From Spirochaetales bacterium (GTDB taxonomy: Bacteria; Spirochaetota; Spirochaetia; DSM-2461): a stretch of DNA of 64,000 nt. The notes under the pieces were generated by a model, which did not search any database, was not told the DNA's origin, and worked only from the letters and a program-made list of their open reading frames with translations. Positions 48,894 to 57,327 of this stretch are shown one piece after another (position 1 is the stretch's first letter; each line of letters starts with the position of its first letter). The stretch is taken from positions 1 to 64,000 of the forward strand of contig JAQQAP010000022.1 of the NCBI GenBank assembly GCA_028533045.1, in the 5' to 3' direction. The translations under genes and the position numbers were made by a program.

Positions 48894-51019
48894 TGAACCT
48901 GGCTCAACTGACGAAAACAATTGCCTTTAAACTGGTCATCTCAACAATGATAGTCCTTACCCTCCTCATGTCTTTCCTCACCTTTACCGAGTTGGGAATC
49001 ATCCGCCGGGGTGTGTCGGAAATTGAAAATACCAATATGGAGCGTATGGCCTCTTCCATAACGGAAACTCTGGAATTAAGCTTCGAATCAAAAAGAAAGC
49101 TCCTGGAGACCTTTTCCACCGGATCGGGAGTGGGATCAAAACTCTTTTTCTACCTCTACGGAAACCCTAGAAAAACACGTTCCGTGAGAGCCTCCCTCAT
49201 TCAGGATATGGAAATCCTCCATATGGCCGATAAGGACCTGGAAAATGTCTTTATTACAGATCGAAGCGGTTTAGTCGTTTCATCAAACGCTACAAACTCC
49301 CTTTTGAACAAACATCTCGACGGATATGATTTTTATAAGGTCGTTATTGAAAACAAGCAGAGTAGTTTTATCTCCCCTACCATAATCAAATCCCCCTCCT
49401 CGGGAAACGATGTACTTGTCATAGCCCAAGCGCTTTATTTCAACAACATCATGGTGGGACTCATGGGAGCTACACTAAACCTTGATAAACTAGCGGAAAA
49501 CTATATTCTCGACAAAAAGGTCGGCCATACGGGATACGCCTTTGTTTTTAACGGCTCGGGAAAGATACTGGTTCACCCGGACAAGGAACTCTTCATGGCC
49601 GATTGGAGTTCAACTGACTTTATCTCCCGTTCCATAGGGGGAGAAGAAAAAGTCAGCGACCAGTTCAAGTACAAAGGTGAGACGAAGCAGGTATCGGTCA
49701 ACCGCCTGAACAATCCCGATTGGTACATCGCCCTTTCCATGGATGAATCGGAGTTGCTTGAACTTTCCGATCGCCTTTCGCTCCTCCTTATTGGGTTCTA
49801 TGTATTTCTCATGCTCCTAATGACTCTTTTCCTAGTCCTTTTCTCCCACAGATTCATTGCGCGGCCCCTCCGCTCTGTCCTGGAAATCGTCCACGAAGCC
49901 TCTGAAGGAGATCTTTCATCGCGGGGAACCATTTCCGGCCAGGATGAACTGGGAGAAATGACCCACTCATTTAACCACATGCTCGAATCACTTAATAATT
50001 TCTTTCATCAACTGCAAAACCAGATGGGTGTCATGGAAGACGGCGGAATGGATCTTGTGGCGAACATGGAAGAAACCTCGGCCGCCGTACATCAGATCAA
50101 TGCCAACATTACCAGCAACAAACGCCATATCGAGATGCAGAAGAACAGCGTAGACGCCACCGTAGCCTCCGTTGAAGAGATTGCCCGAAACATAGAAAAC
50201 CAGGATAACCAGATTGGAAGACAGGGGACTCAGATCCTTAACTCCTCCAGCGCCGTAGAACAGATGGTGGCCCAAATGACCTCCCTCTCCGAATCTACCG
50301 ACAAGGCTTCCGATTATATGAAAGAGCTGAATCAGTCCTCCCAAACCGGAGAGACCAATATGAATGAAGTGGCCCAGATGCTCCGGGATATCGAAGGGAA
50401 ATCCCAGGAACTGGAAGCGGCCAATACGATGATTTCCAGTATTGCCGCCCAAACCAACCTCCTTGCCATGAACGCCGCTATTGAAGCGGCCCATGCGGGC
50501 GAAGCGGGCCGGGGATTCGCTGTAGTAGCCGACGAGATTCGAAAGCTCGCCGAGCAGTCCACAAGTCAGTCCAAACAGATCAACTCTTCCATCTCGGAAA
50601 TCAAGAACAATATCCATGATGTTGTTACCAGTTCGGAAACCACAACCCACTCCTTCCTTACCATCATGGAAAATGTACGCCTCGTTGACGATATCACCAA
50701 GGAAATAAAGATAGCCATGAACGAACAGGTGGAAGGCAGTTCCCAGGTACTGAGTTCGCTTAAGGAGATGAGGGGTATTTCCCTTGAGGTCGACCGGGGC
50801 TCCAAAGAGATGACCCAGGGCAACAAGTCCATCCTGAATTCGGTAACGGCCCTTCTGGATGTGACCCGCGTTGTCGGCGAAGCCATGGCTGAGATTGAGC
50901 AGGGAGTAAACGAAATCAGCAAATCGGTTCAGACCATATCCTCCCTCTCGGAACAGAACAAGGAAAGTATTTCCCTCGTCCGTAACGAAGCGGATAAGTA
51001 CAAGCTTCTGGAGGACTAA
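48893..51019 (+). CDS. Methyl-accepting chemotaxis protein with Cache sensor
   Basis: 708-aa transmembrane chemoreceptor. TM1 about 12-34; double-Cache-like periplasmic domain about 40-290 ([45 protein letters not shown]); TM2 about 297-320; HAMP about 320-375; cytoplasmic helical bundle with the conserved tip [20 protein letters not shown], then [23 protein letters not shown] about 520-560. Methylation-region Glu/Gln pairs are present. It lacks an obvious NWETF CheR-binding pentapeptide. It is translated coupled to the solute-binding lipoprotein, suggesting indirect ligand sensing through that protein. Confidence 0.93.
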   Translation: MNLAQLTKTIAFKLVISTMIVLTLLMSFLTFTELGIIRRGVSEIENTNMERMASSITETLELSFESKRKLLETFSTGSGVGSKLFFYLYGNPRKTRSVRASLIQDMEILHMADKDLENVFITDRSGLVVSSNATNSLLNKHLDGYDFYKVVIENKQSSFISPTIIKSPSSGNDVLVIAQALYFNNIMVGLMGATLNLDKLAENYILDKKVGHTGYAFVFNGSGKILVHPDKELFMADWSSTDFISRSIGGEEKVSDQFKYKGETKQVSVNRLNNPDWYIALSMDESELLELSDRLSLLLIGFYVFLMLLMTLFLVLFSHRFIARPLRSVLEIVHEASEGDLSSRGTISGQDELGEMTHSFNHMLESLNNFFHQLQNQMGVMEDGGMDLVANMEETSAAVHQINANITSNKRHIEMQKNSVDATVASVEEIARNIENQDNQIGRQGTQILNSSSAVEQMVAQMTSLSESTDKASDYMKELNQSSQTGETNMNEVAQMLRDIEGKSQELEAANTMISSIAAQTNLLAMNAAIEAAHAGEAGRGFAVVADEIRKLAEQSTSQSKQINSSISEIKNNIHDVVTSSETTTHSFLTIMENVRLVDDITKEIKIAMNEQVEGSSQVLSSLKEMRGISLEVDRGSKEMTQGNKSILNSVTALLDVTRVVGEAMAEIEQGVNEISKSVQTISSLSEQNKESISLVRNEADKYKLLED

Positions 51020-51025
51020 TCGCCC

Positions 51026-51054
51026 TTGACCATCGGGGCCGATCCGGCTACTCT
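51026..51054 (+). promoter_or_regulatory. aroC promoter
   Basis: TTGACC (51026-51031), 17-base spacer, TACTCT (51049-51054), followed by AGGAGG and the aroC start. It begins just after the chemoreceptor stop, so aroC is probably expressed independently. Confidence 0.55.
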
Positions 51055-51071
51055 GTGTCTCAGGAGGCCCC

Positions 51072-52127
51072 ATGGCAGGCAACAGTTTTGGACAGTTATT
51101 CAAGATCACCACTTTTGGCGAATCCCACGGAGGAGGAGTCGGAGTTATTGTGGACGGAGTCCCTCCCCTTCTGGAACTGAATGAAGCGGATATTCAGGTA
51201 GAATTGGACCGGCGTAAACCGGGCCAGTCCGCCGTAACCACCCCTCGAAAAGAGACCGATGAGGTTCATATCCTGAGCGGTGTGTTCGAGGGAAAAACCA
51301 CCGGAACGCCTCTCATGATGCTTCTCCATAACAAAGATCAACAGCCCTCAGCCTACAATGATATTGTAGATAAATTCCGCCCGGGCCATGCCGATTTCAC
51401 CTACCTTAACAAGTACGGAATTCGGGACCACCGCGGTTCGGGCCGGGCTTCCGGACGGGAAACGGCGGGGCGCGTAGCAGCCGGCGCTATTGCCCGAAAA
51501 CTGCTTAAACAGCGGGGCGTTACCATTACGGCCTACACCCTGCGGGCCGCCGGTTTCGGATGCGAAACCATAGACCTGGAACAGATTGAAAAAAATCCCA
51601 TGCGCTGCCCCGACCCTGCAGCGGCTGCTAAAATGTACGACCGCATTGTGGAACTGGCCGAACAGGGAAACAGCACCGGCGGGATGGTGGAATGCCGAAT
51701 CAGCGGATTGCCCGTTGGTTTGGGAGAACCTGTATTTGATAAACTGGAAGCGGACCTTGCCAAGGGAGTTCTCTCCCTGGGCGGTGTAAAGGGCTTTGAG
51801 TTCGGCTCAGGCTTCGGATGCGTGGATATGCTGGGTACCGACCACAACGACTGGATGGACAAAAAAGGTTTCCAAACCAACAACGCCGGTGGTACCTTAG
51901 GCGGAATCAGTACGGGAGAAGAAATAGTCTTCCGTATCGCCGTTAAACCGACCTCCTCCGTCGAAGCTCCCCAGAAAACCATCAACAAGGCCGGGGAAGA
52001 GTGTGACATCGTGACCAAAGGACGGCACGATCCCTGTCTCTGTCCCCGAATGGTCCCCGTTGTGGAAGCCATGGCCGCCCTTGTAGTGGAAGACCACTTT
52101 AAGCGGCAGGAAGCTTTAAAGGTTTAA
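51072..52127 (+). CDS. aroC: Chorismate synthase
   Basis: Makes chorismate from EPSP using reduced FMN; last step of the shikimate pathway and source of the TrpE substrate. 351 aa. Signatures: GNSFGQLFKITTFGESHG (first chorismate synthase signature), RPGHADFTYLNKYGIRDHRG, GSGRASGRETAGRVAAGAIA and DPCLCPRMVPVVEAMAA near the C-terminus. AGGAGG lies four bases before the ATG. It overlaps the convergent small gene by a few bases. No other aro genes are near. Confidence 0.97.
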   Translation: MAGNSFGQLFKITTFGESHGGGVGVIVDGVPPLLELNEADIQVELDRRKPGQSAVTTPRKETDEVHILSGVFEGKTTGTPLMMLLHNKDQQPSAYNDIVDKFRPGHADFTYLNKYGIRDHRGSGRASGRETAGRVAAGAIARKLLKQRGVTITAYTLRAAGFGCETIDLEQIEKNPMRCPDPAAAAKMYDRIVELAEQGNSTGGMVECRISGLPVGLGEPVFDKLEADLAKGVLSLGGVKGFEFGSGFGCVDMLGTDHNDWMDKKGFQTNNAGGTLGGISTGEEIVFRIAVKPTSSVEAPQKTINKAGEECDIVTKGRHDPCLCPRMVPVVEAMAALVVEDHFKRQEALKV

Positions 52128-52432
52128 CTAAAAACAAGCTCCATCTCTTCCGTCTCTTCCTTGGGTGTCAAAGTGAACTTCCCGGGGAAGGAGAGGGAAA
52201 AACCGATGGAACCTGCCATCACGTTGGTTAGTTCTTCGGTCAAACTCTTCACTTCATCCTCGGGACATTCTGTGTTAAAAAAGATATTCAGTTCATAGTT
52301 CTCTTTCCCAAACTGGATTATATAAGCCGTATGCTCGGGAAAGACCAAATCGTCATAGGTATAGGATACTTCCTGTCCCAATTCGGCCAGGCCCTGTTTA
52401 ACGTATCCCAATGGTCTTGGATTAAATTGCAT
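52124..52432 (-). CDS. Small protein of unknown function, translation probably hairpin-controlled
   Basis: 102 aa from the ATG at 52432, which has AAGGAG seven bases upstream. The frame is open to an ATG at 52507, but that one has no ribosome site. Sequence is acidic: FNPRPLGYVKQGLAELGQ, a YTYDDLVFPEHTAYIIQF beta region and a C-terminal TPKEETEEMELVFS tail; it looks like a compact alpha/beta protein. Not recognised. The Shine-Dalgarno lies in the 3' arm of a 12-bp perfect hairpin. Stop codons of this gene and aroC share bases, so their transcripts meet tail to tail. Confidence 0.6.
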   Translation of the reverse strand: MQFNPRPLGYVKQGLAELGQEVSYTYDDLVFPEHTAYIIQFGKENYELNIFFNTECPEDEVKSLTEELTNVMAGSIGFSLSFPGKFTLTPKEETEEMELVFS

Positions 52433-52439
52433 AATAGTT

Positions 52440-52474
52440 CTCCTTGCTAATGCTATGTAAGAATTAGCAAGGAG
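52440..52474 (-). promoter_or_regulatory. Hairpin sequestering the ribosome-binding site of the gene at 52432
   Basis: Perfect 12-bp inverted repeat: CTCCTTGCTAAT (52440-52451) and ATTAGCAAGGAG (52463-52474) with an 11-base loop. In the minus-strand RNA the AAGGAG Shine-Dalgarno forms the 3' base of the stem, seven bases before the AUG. Confidence 0.85.
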
Positions 52475-52558
52475 TCTGCCAAGCCCCGAATATAGGGATT
52501 TTAGCATAAAAATAGCTTTTCGACTTACAGGATGGTAGGATTTCCCCTCCTTTTACCT

Positions 52559-53614
52559 CTATGTAAGAGCTACAAGGCAGGTGGGACTTCCCGTTACAAA
52601 GGCTTTCCCCCAGTCTCCCGTGGGTTGGCCCGTTTTCCCATCAAAGGCGCAAAGCTGAATATCACAGGACTCCTGATGGGCAAGAAGAAGCCACTTTCCA
52701 CTAAAAGAGAACTCCAAATCCCGGCAATGAACACCCCGCCCGGGAAAGGTATTTCTCTTTTCCGCCAGACCGGTCTCTTCGTTAATATCAAAAACACTAA
52801 TCGTATCGGTAAAGCGGTTGGCCAGGGCTATAGTTTTACCGGAGGGGTGGATTTTTATTCCCGAAGGCTGGGCGGTGGGAATATCTTGTTCATCAGCCGT
52901 ACGTACTTCCTGCAGAAGAGTCAGGTTTCCGTCGACCTCATTCCAGTCAAAGACCAACAGGGTAGCAATCAGCTCACATACCACGTAGAGTCGGCCGCTC
53001 ACGGGATGAAAGACCATATGCCGCGGGCCTAGTCCGGAAGAGGTTTTTACAGGACGGGGGGGCCCGGTCAAAGCATCCAGATCATGAATCCACAGAGTAT
53101 CGCTGCCCAGATCGGCCACATAGAGATAACGGCCATTAGGGGAAATCACAGCCTGATGGGCATGGGGCTGCTCCTGCCGGGCTTCGTTAGGTCCTTTACC
53201 CTCGTAAAAGTGGTAAAGGATATTTTCCACAACTTCTGCCCCATCCATGGAGTAAACCTTCAAGGAGCCCCCTTTATAAGAAGTGGCAAAAGCCAGATCC
53301 CGGGAAGGATCTCTGTTTACATGACAGTTGGACGGCCCCGGACCTTCTATAGAAGAGATCGGTCTAAAGCTGTTATCTTCCTTAATTCGGAATGTGGAGA
53401 GTGTTCCTTCTTTACCGGCGTTTTCCGTTCCGGCCAGAAGGATCCCCGACGCCCTGTCATAGTTAAGATAGGAGGGATTGAGAACCTTATCTTCGCAGGA
53501 AAGCTCAGTCACCATCCCCCTGTCCTCATCAAGAGAAAGAAGAGAGATGCCTTTCCCGGGATGTTTGAGACCGGGACGGTCCGTGTAACTTCCCAGTAAA
53601 AATTGCGAGTCCAT
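52559..53614 (-). CDS. Lactonase-family beta-propeller protein (6-phosphogluconolactonase-like)
   Basis: 351 aa, seven-bladed propeller of the Pgl/YbhE lactonase family: FLLGSYTD at the start, NPSYLNYDRASGILLAGTEN, GPGPSNCHVNRD, HAHQAVISPNGRYLYVADLGSDTLWIHD, GPRHMVFHPVSGRLYVVCEL and QPSGIKIHPSGKTIALANR are the usual blade motifs. In E. coli the family hydrolyses 6-phosphogluconolactone; others open other sugar lactones. No signal peptide from the ATG at 53614 (GAGG seven bases upstream). No pentose-phosphate gene is adjacent. It precedes no other gene within its unit. Confidence 0.85.
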   Translation of the reverse strand: MDSQFLLGSYTDRPGLKHPGKGISLLSLDEDRGMVTELSCEDKVLNPSYLNYDRASGILLAGTENAGKEGTLSTFRIKEDNSFRPISSIEGPGPSNCHVNRDPSRDLAFATSYKGGSLKVYSMDGAEVVENILYHFYEGKGPNEARQEQPHAHQAVISPNGRYLYVADLGSDTLWIHDLDALTGPPRPVKTSSGLGPRHMVFHPVSGRLYVVCELIATLLVFDWNEVDGNLTLLQEVRTADEQDIPTAQPSGIKIHPSGKTIALANRFTDTISVFDINEETGLAEKRNTFPGRGVHCRDLEFSFSGKWLLLAHQESCDIQLCAFDGKTGQPTGDWGKAFVTGSPTCLVALT

Positions 53615-53630
53615 GGCTTTTCCTCTTTGC

Positions 53631-54266
53631 CTATCTGGTAAGGCTGATGTCATCCAGATAAATAGCCTGACCGGTTTTTGAATTGGAACCGGTCTTGAAA
53701 AACAGGTAGCTGGGATAGGCATTCTGAATCAATCCCTGCTGTACGACTTTTTCTCCGTCCACCATCATAATAAACTGATTGGCAGAAGTATTCCATTTGA
53801 TCTCAACTGTATGCCAGGCATCAAGAGAAATTTTGGTAACCGTTTCGAGCCCGCGATCGGGACGGCGGTACTTGATATTACCGGCGGAAGTAATACTAAC
53901 ATCAATAAGATAACCGGAAGAACTGGTGGAAGTTCCCAGTGTACAGTAGTTGGTACCCGGTTCGTTGCTGGGAATATAAATGGCATATTTTACAGTACCG
54001 GAAGCCAATTCATCCAGGATTTTATACTGAATTTCCGCCGAATCAGCCGTACTATAGTCGCTCATATAGAGGCTGTTACCGCCGGAATAGGCCAAGCTAT
54101 TGGAAACCTTGGAAGTAGACGTCTCATCCCCCCGTACTCTGGCTTCGCTTATCTCATCTCCCGGGGCAAGACTGTCAAAGTTCTCGCTGTAGGGGACGTT
54201 TATCTCGGCACTTAAATAGGGTACGAGCACCATGAATAGTACTAATAGGGCTAGGTGTTTTTTCAT
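53631..54266 (-). CDS. Secreted concanavalin-A-like protein, copy 1
   Basis: 211 aa. Signal peptide about 1-20 (LALLVLFMVLVPYLSA). The mature protein looks like a single beta-jelly-roll of the LamG/concanavalin type: YSENFDSLAPGDEIS, GGNSLYMSDYST, GTVKYAIYIPSNEPGTNYCTLG, DAWHTVEIKWNTSANQFIMMVDGE and YLDDISLTR, the WHTVEI...VDG and YLDDI phrases being usual for carbohydrate-binding modules. It probably binds a polysaccharide outside the cell. GGAGA precedes the ATG. Next to a paralogue. Confidence 0.7.
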   Translation of the reverse strand: MKKHLALLVLFMVLVPYLSAEINVPYSENFDSLAPGDEISEARVRGDETSTSKVSNSLAYSGGNSLYMSDYSTADSAEIQYKILDELASGTVKYAIYIPSNEPGTNYCTLGTSTSSSGYLIDVSITSAGNIKYRRPDRGLETVTKISLDAWHTVEIKWNTSANQFIMMVDGEKVVQQGLIQNAYPSYLFFKTGSNSKTGQAIYLDDISLTR

Positions 54267-54320
54267 AGATATTTCTCCTTGTATCTTCAAATCATACTAT
54301 TCATTAAATGTAATACATGA

Positions 54321-54965
54321 TTACTCAATTCTCAAGCTAATATCATCCAAATAGGCGGTATGGGCCGATTTAGCATCGGAGCCGACCTTAAAAATCAGAT
54401 GAGTGGGAGCTTCATTGCTAATAAGCACTTTTTGAGCAATACTTACTCCGTTCACATATAGAAGATACTGGTTTGTAGAAATATCCCAGGAGATTTCCAC
54501 CGTATGCCATGTATCATAGCTGATCCCCTCAGATACGGTTTCAAGGCTCTGGTCCTCCGGTTTACGGCAGCGTATATTTCCTTTAGAGGTAATTTGAACA
54601 TCTACAACACGTCCCGAAGAATTGGTGGAAGTACCAAGAGTGCAATAGATAAGCCCCGGATCAATAGCGGGGAGATAAAAGGCATATTTCACAGTCCCCC
54701 TAGGCATTCCCTCCGGCAGAGTAAATATGAGCTCAGAGGAATCGGTGGTACTGTAGTCAGCCATAAAAAGACTATTTGTACCGGAATGCGATATTATGGT
54801 AACAATCTTGGGGATAGAATCGGCATCACCCCGTATTCTCCCGCCGGGTATATTGTCACCCCGGGAAAGACTGTCAAAGTCCATACTAAAGGGTAGGGTT
54901 ATTTCGGCACTCAGCAACGATGCCACCGCAACAAGCAGAAACAAAAATAAGACTCTTCTTTTCAT
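54321..54965 (-). CDS. Secreted concanavalin-A-like protein, copy 2
   Basis: 214 aa, paralogue of the neighbour, with nearly the same motifs in order: FSMDFDSLSRGDNIPGGRIRGD, GTNSLFMADYSTTDSSELIF, GTVKYAFYLPAIDPGLIYCTLG, YDTWHTVEISWDISTNQYLL and YLDDISLRIE. Signal peptide about 1-20. Tandem duplication with divergence in loops. The first of the two in transcription order; AAGGAG lies 11 bases before the ATG. Confidence 0.7.
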   Translation of the reverse strand: MKRRVLFLFLLVAVASLLSAEITLPFSMDFDSLSRGDNIPGGRIRGDADSIPKIVTIISHSGTNSLFMADYSTTDSSELIFTLPEGMPRGTVKYAFYLPAIDPGLIYCTLGTSTNSSGRVVDVQITSKGNIRCRKPEDQSLETVSEGISYDTWHTVEISWDISTNQYLLYVNGVSIAQKVLISNEAPTHLIFKVGSDAKSAHTAYLDDISLRIE

Positions 54966-55063
54966 AATAATTTTAACTCCTTAACATCTCCCAATATACA
55001 TTTGTAATGTAATATATGAAAGATAATTAAACAAGATAAACCGGATATTCCCAAGAAAACACC

Positions 55064-55092
55064 TTGACGAGAAACACTACATGGGTTACTTT
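55064..55092 (+). promoter_or_regulatory. Promoter of the MarR/ABC exporter operon
   Basis: TTGACG (55064-55069), 17-base spacer, TACTTT (55087-55092). Confidence 0.6.
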
Positions 55093-55098
55093 AATTCG

Positions 55099-55117
55099 TA
55101 TGCGAAACATTCGCATA
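55099..55117. promoter_or_regulatory. Probable MarR operator
   Basis: TATGCGAAACATTCGCATA: eight-base arms around ACA. It covers the expected transcription start of the marR-ABC operon, the position expected for autorepression by the MarR protein encoded next. Confidence 0.75.
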
Positions 55118-55144
55118 GCAACTATTCTTCAAAAAGGAGATTCC

Positions 55145-55591
55145 ATGAAACTTTTAGGCGCCCTTTTTACAGAAACCTCCCGGATGCACCGGCGGTTTCA
55201 TCAGTCTATCTTTGAATCGGTAGGAATTTACCGGGGACAACCGGAGCTCTTCTTTACACTCAGCAAGGAAAAAGCCCCCATCAACCAGAGCAGTCTGGCC
55301 AAAAAACTCAAAATGGCCCCTTCCACTTTGACCAGAATGGCCCAGTCTCTGGAGAAAAAAGGCTATGTATCACGCCATTCCGACGAAAAAGACCAGAGAC
55401 AGACACTCATTTCTCTAACAGAGGAAGGCCGGAAGATCCAGAAAGCCATACAAAGCCAGTTTGCCGAGATGGATGAAGGGATTTTCAAGGATTTCAACGA
55501 TGAAGAGAAACAACAGCTGCGGGGTTATCTGCTTCGCATACAGGAAAGTATAACAAGAGAACAGGAAAAGAAAGGAGAGATAAAGGAATGA
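55145..55591 (+). CDS. MarR-family transcriptional regulator
   Basis: 148-aa winged-helix repressor. An N-terminal dimerisation helix is followed by GQPELFFTLSKEKAPINQSSLAKKL (split: GQPELFFTLS and INQSSLAKKLKMAPSTLTRM), the recognition helix, and the wing KGYVSRHSDEKDQRQTLISLTEEG, typical of MarR. The start at 55145 has AAGGAG; an upstream in-frame extension would overlap the operator. The stop overlaps the first ABC gene (ATGA). It probably represses the exporter until a substrate drug binds. Confidence 0.93.
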   Translation: MKLLGALFTETSRMHRRFHQSIFESVGIYRGQPELFFTLSKEKAPINQSSLAKKLKMAPSTLTRMAQSLEKKGYVSRHSDEKDQRQTLISLTEEGRKIQKAIQSQFAEMDEGIFKDFNDEEKQQLRGYLLRIQESITREQEKKGEIKE

Positions 55592-57327
55592 AAACCATAT
55601 TTCAATATTTAAAACCCTACTGGTTTTTCGCCATTACCGCACCACTCATGATGCTTCTGGAAGTATTCATGGACCTGATGCTCCCGGCCACCATGGCAAA
55701 AATCGTGGATGAGGGTATCGCCTCGGGGAACCTGAATCTGGTTCTGAACCTGGGGGTTCGCATGATCATCTTTACCCTAATAGCCTTTGTGGGCGGTTCG
55801 GGATGTTCCATTCTCTCCAGCCGGGCCTCTTCCGGCTTGGGAGCGGACCTGCGCCGGGACCTCTTTGGCCGGGTCCTCTCCCTTTCCCACAGGAACCTGG
55901 ACGAACTGGAGACGGGAAACCTTATTACCCGGCTTACCAACGATGTTGCCCAACTGGAGGAAGTCTCCCTTCTGATGCTCCGAATTATGGTAAGAGCCCC
56001 CCTGCAGATTGTAGGCAGCCTGGTCATGGCGATAATTATCAGTCTTAAGCTCTCCTCCCTGTTTATCTTTTTCGTACCCGCCCTTCTTGTGGTCATGGCA
56101 ATACTTCTCAAAGTGGCCTACCCCCTCTTTTTTAAGGTTCAGGAGAAGCTGGACCGGGTGAATATACGGCTCCAGGAGAATCTGGCGGGGAAGCGGCTGG
56201 TAAAGGCCTTTGTACGGGAAGACTACGAAACGGAGAAGTTCGCTGCGGCCAACGATGAACTGTCCCGTACCACCACCCGGGCGAACCGCACGGCCATGTC
56301 GGCCAACCCGATTATGCAGGTGATTCTAAACGGGGGCATTATCGCCGCTCTCTGGTTTGGAGCGGAGCTGATTGACCTGGGGGCCCTGAAGATAGGGGCG
56401 CTTATCGCCTTCATCAACTATCTGCGGCAGCTGCTCTTTTCGCTCATGATGTTTAGCCAGCTGATTATGCGCGTGTCCCGGGCCCAGGCTTCGTCGGTGC
56501 GGATTCAGGAAGTACTCAAGAGCAAACCCTATCTTGATGATTCGGGTAAAGAGAAAGGGGCGGATGAGAGCAAGGGAGCCCTGGAGTTTCGCAATGTCTC
56601 CTTTTCCTACCGTAAAAAAGGCGACCCGGTTCTAAAGAATCTCTCCTTCACGGTAAATCCCGGGGAGACTCTGGCGGTGATTGGGGCGACCGGTTCGGGA
56701 AAATCGAGCCTGGTAAATCTGATTCCCCGCTTCTATGACCTTGATGAGGGGGAGATTCTCCTGGACGGGAAGAATATTGCCGATTTTCCCCTGGGCGATT
56801 TGCGGCACCAGGTAGCTGTTGTGCCCCAGAAAACCCTCCTTTTTTCCGGGACGGTGAGGGAGAATATTCTCTTCCACTACCCTAAGGCGGAACAGGGGGA
56901 CCGGGAGTCGCTTATGAAAAAGACGGCGGCCGAAGCGGATATTGCCCAGTTTGTGGAAGGGCTCCCCGAGGGCTACGATACGGATATTAACCAGCGCGGG
57001 GTGAATCTCTCGGGGGGGCAGAAGCAGCGGATTGCCATAGCCCGGGCCCTGGCGAAGGAAGCGCCGGTTGTGGTGTTAGATGACGCGACCAGCGCGGTGG
57101 ATACGGCCACGGAGCGGCAGATTCGCCGGGCACTTAAGTCGGGACAGGCAGACCGCACTTTGATTATTGTGGCCCAGAGGATTTCCGGCGTGATGGATGC
57201 GGACCGGATTCTGGTACTGGAGGACGGTCAGATTTCCGCCTCCGGCACCCACGAGGAACTTTTAGAGACAAGTCCTCTCTATAATGAAATATACCATACA
57301 CAGATTGATGAGGAGGCGCTGGCATGA
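55588..57327 (+). CDS. ABC exporter subunit with degenerate catalytic site (heterodimer half 1)
   Basis: 579 aa: type I exporter transmembrane domain about 1-310 (six helices) and nucleotide-binding domain about 335-575. Walker A IGATGSGKSSLVNLI, signature LSGGQKQRIAIARAL, but Walker B reads VVVLDDATSAVD: the catalytic Glu is Asp. In heterodimeric exporters such as LmrCD, BmrCD or TM287/288, one subunit has exactly this change and the ATP site it forms does not hydrolyse. The pair with the next gene is therefore a half-active multidrug or lipid exporter. Confidence 0.93.
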   Translation: MKTIFQYLKPYWFFAITAPLMMLLEVFMDLMLPATMAKIVDEGIASGNLNLVLNLGVRMIIFTLIAFVGGSGCSILSSRASSGLGADLRRDLFGRVLSLSHRNLDELETGNLITRLTNDVAQLEEVSLLMLRIMVRAPLQIVGSLVMAIIISLKLSSLFIFFVPALLVVMAILLKVAYPLFFKVQEKLDRVNIRLQENLAGKRLVKAFVREDYETEKFAAANDELSRTTTRANRTAMSANPIMQVILNGGIIAALWFGAELIDLGALKIGALIAFINYLRQLLFSLMMFSQLIMRVSRAQASSVRIQEVLKSKPYLDDSGKEKGADESKGALEFRNVSFSYRKKGDPVLKNLSFTVNPGETLAVIGATGSGKSSLVNLIPRFYDLDEGEILLDGKNIADFPLGDLRHQVAVVPQKTLLFSGTVRENILFHYPKAEQGDRESLMKKTAAEADIAQFVEGLPEGYDTDINQRGVNLSGGQKQRIAIARALAKEAPVVVLDDATSAVDTATERQIRRALKSGQADRTLIIVAQRISGVMDADRILVLEDGQISASGTHEELLETSPLYNEIYHTQIDEEALA

